Below, piece by piece: positions 63,090 through 64,000 of a stretch of DNA of 64,000 bases. Under the pieces are notes generated by a model. It had not been told where the DNA came from and searched no databases. It saw only the letters and a list, made by a program, of their open reading frames with translations. The stretch's first letter is position 1; every line of letters starts with the position of its first letter. The position numbers and the translations under genes are program-made. This DNA comes from Dyella sp. A6 (lineage in GTDB: Bacteria > Pseudomonadota > Gammaproteobacteria > Xanthomonadales > Rhodanobacteraceae): positions 558,001 to 622,000 of the forward strand of contig NZ_CP132911.1 of assembly GCF_036320485.1 (NCBI RefSeq), written 5' to 3'.

Positions 63090-64000
63090 TCAGTGTCCCC
63101 CCATGCGCGACATCGTGCCGATCAACGCCACCACTGCCGGTCCGGCCAGTACCAGCATCAGCGCGGGCAGCAGGGTCAGCATCATCACCACGGTCATCTT
63201 CACCGACAGCTTGCCGGTCTTTTCCTTCATGCTCATCTTGCGCTGTTCGCGCAGACGGTCGGCGAACTGGCGCAGCGGCTCCTGCACCGCGCCGCCGTGC
63301 TCGTGCACCTGCACGATCATCTGCACCAGGCTGCGCATGTCGTCGTTGTCGAACGATTCGGCCAGCCGGCGCAGCGACTGTGCGCGCGGTCGACCGTGCA
63401 TGTAGGACGTATTGGCGTCGCGCAGTTCGCGCCCGAGCACCGGGAGCACGCTCGGAAAGCGTTCGGCGATGGTCTGCAGACTCTGGTCCATGCTGAAGCC
63501 GACTCCCTGCAGCAGGCGCAGAAGATCGATCAGTAGAGGCAGCTCATCGCGTGCCTGTCGGCGCAGACGGTCGGCCCAAGCGTGCAGCGCAAACTTCGGA
63601 AGCAGGACGCCCAGCGCCAGCGCGGCGAGCAACTCGCACAGCCCGCGGACGCCGGCCGGATGCAGCCAGACGCCGATCGTCAGCGGCAGCAGCAAAGCCA
63701 GTACCAGGCGAAAACCGAGATAGGTGGCCCGGCCGGCCGCGGTGTTGCGATTGGCTTGGTCGAGCAGCAGGCGGTCTTCTGGTGCCAGCAGGGCCTTGCC
63801 CAGGCCATGACCCTCGAAGCGGCGGCCGATCGCCTGCACCGCATCCAGCATGCGTTGCCAAGGGCTGCGCGGATCGGGCTTGGCTTCTTCGGCCAGCGGC
63901 TTGTGCTGCAACGCCCGTTCGATCACCTGCGTCTGCTGATGCCCACTGCGATAGCGCTGCATCATCGCCAGCGCGAACAGCAGGGCGCCGCAGGCCAGGG
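63090..64000 (-). CDS. tadC: TadC-like type II secretion F-domain protein (N-terminus outside window)
   Basis: The frame continues past 63965 to the window edge as a hydrophobic segment (LACGALLFALA), so the N-terminus is missing. The visible part of about 303 codons has the GspF/T2SSF domain: LIDLLRLLQGVGFSMDQSLQ, FPSVLPVLGRELRDANTSYM, VQMIVQVHEHGGAVQEPLRQ and the C-terminal membrane helix MTVVMMLTLLPALMLVLAGP. TadB/TadC form the inner-membrane platform of the Flp pilus machine. It is transcribed with tadD, the DUF3613 gene and tadG. Confidence 0.88.
   Translation of the reverse strand, partial: LACGALLFALAMMQRYRSGHQQTQVIERALQHKPLAEEAKPDPRSPWQRMLDAVQAIGRRFEGHGLGKALLAPEDRLLLDQANRNTAAGRATYLGFRLVLALLLPLTIGVWLHPAGVRGLCELLAALALGVLLPKFALHAWADRLRRQARDELPLLIDLLRLLQGVGFSMDQSLQTIAERFPSVLPVLGRELRDANTSYMHGRPRAQSLRRLAESFDNDDMRSLVQMIVQVHEHGGAVQEPLRQFADRLREQRKMSMKEKTGKLSVKMTVVMMLTLLPALMLVLAGPAVVALIGTMSRMGGH

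Overview
The window is a GC-rich gammaproteobacterial chromosome segment. Gene content points to the Xanthomonadales, most likely Rhodanobacteraceae (Rhodanobacter, Dyella or Frateuria-like). The indications are the 16S sequence, the glnE / ELM1-like / LPS-core / tolC order, a PPi-dependent phosphofructokinase next to a short adenylate kinase, a membrane pyrophosphatase, and a Tad pilus locus containing a DUF3613 protein. The genus is an inference and was not tested by database search.

Layout. 1-6795: assimilatory sulfate reduction. A truncated cysG-like gene and cysB diverge, and a tight minus-strand operon cysJ-cysI-cysH ends in a stand-alone N-terminal half of ATP sulfurylase. A short Cys-containing leader ORF with a good Shine-Dalgarno runs into the cysB start codon. 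6926-13783: glnE, an ELM1-like protein, a RutE-type nitroreductase, a YceI protein, a small zinc protein and a glycosyltransferase. 12659-20076: LPS/lipid A locus (glycosyltransferases, O-antigen ligase, deacetylase, lpxL, waaA), closed by a 21-bp bidirectional terminator. 20176-26840: tolC, a pcm-like methyltransferase, a TetR regulator, and an oxidoreductase/MFS pair facing a LysR regulator. 26901-35685: ppa, a prolyl hydroxylase-like protein, an S9 peptidase, hppA, a His-rich RcnB-like protein, pfp and adk, several of which use or hydrolyse pyrophosphate. 35754-44599: mpl, a Lon-N-domain protein, an SDR, an acetylornithine aminotransferase-like gene, a frameshifted HIT gene, gloA, a mechanosensitive channel, hemL and rubredoxin. 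45296-50695: a complete rRNA operon (16S, tRNA-Ile, tRNA-Ala, 23S, 5S) with promoter, boxA sites, processing stems and terminator.

50818-58982: a flavin-dependent halogenase with a perfect 16-bp palindromic operator over its -35 box. An IS30 element has inserted into its last codons. Next come arginase, a YegP protein, a tryptophanyl-tRNA synthetase carrying a YegP-like C-terminal extension, and a DUF5916 outer-membrane protein. 59073-64000 (minus strand): part of a Tad/Flp pilus locus (tadC partial, tadD, DUF3613, a large TadG-like protein) followed by a DUF2968 lipoprotein.

Most of the window is housekeeping sequence. The observations most worth following are the cysB leader ORF, the orphan ATP-sulfurylase domain, the IS30-edited halogenase under a LacI-type operator, the TrpS/YegP pairing and the HIT frameshift. 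No prophage, CRISPR array or defence island was seen.
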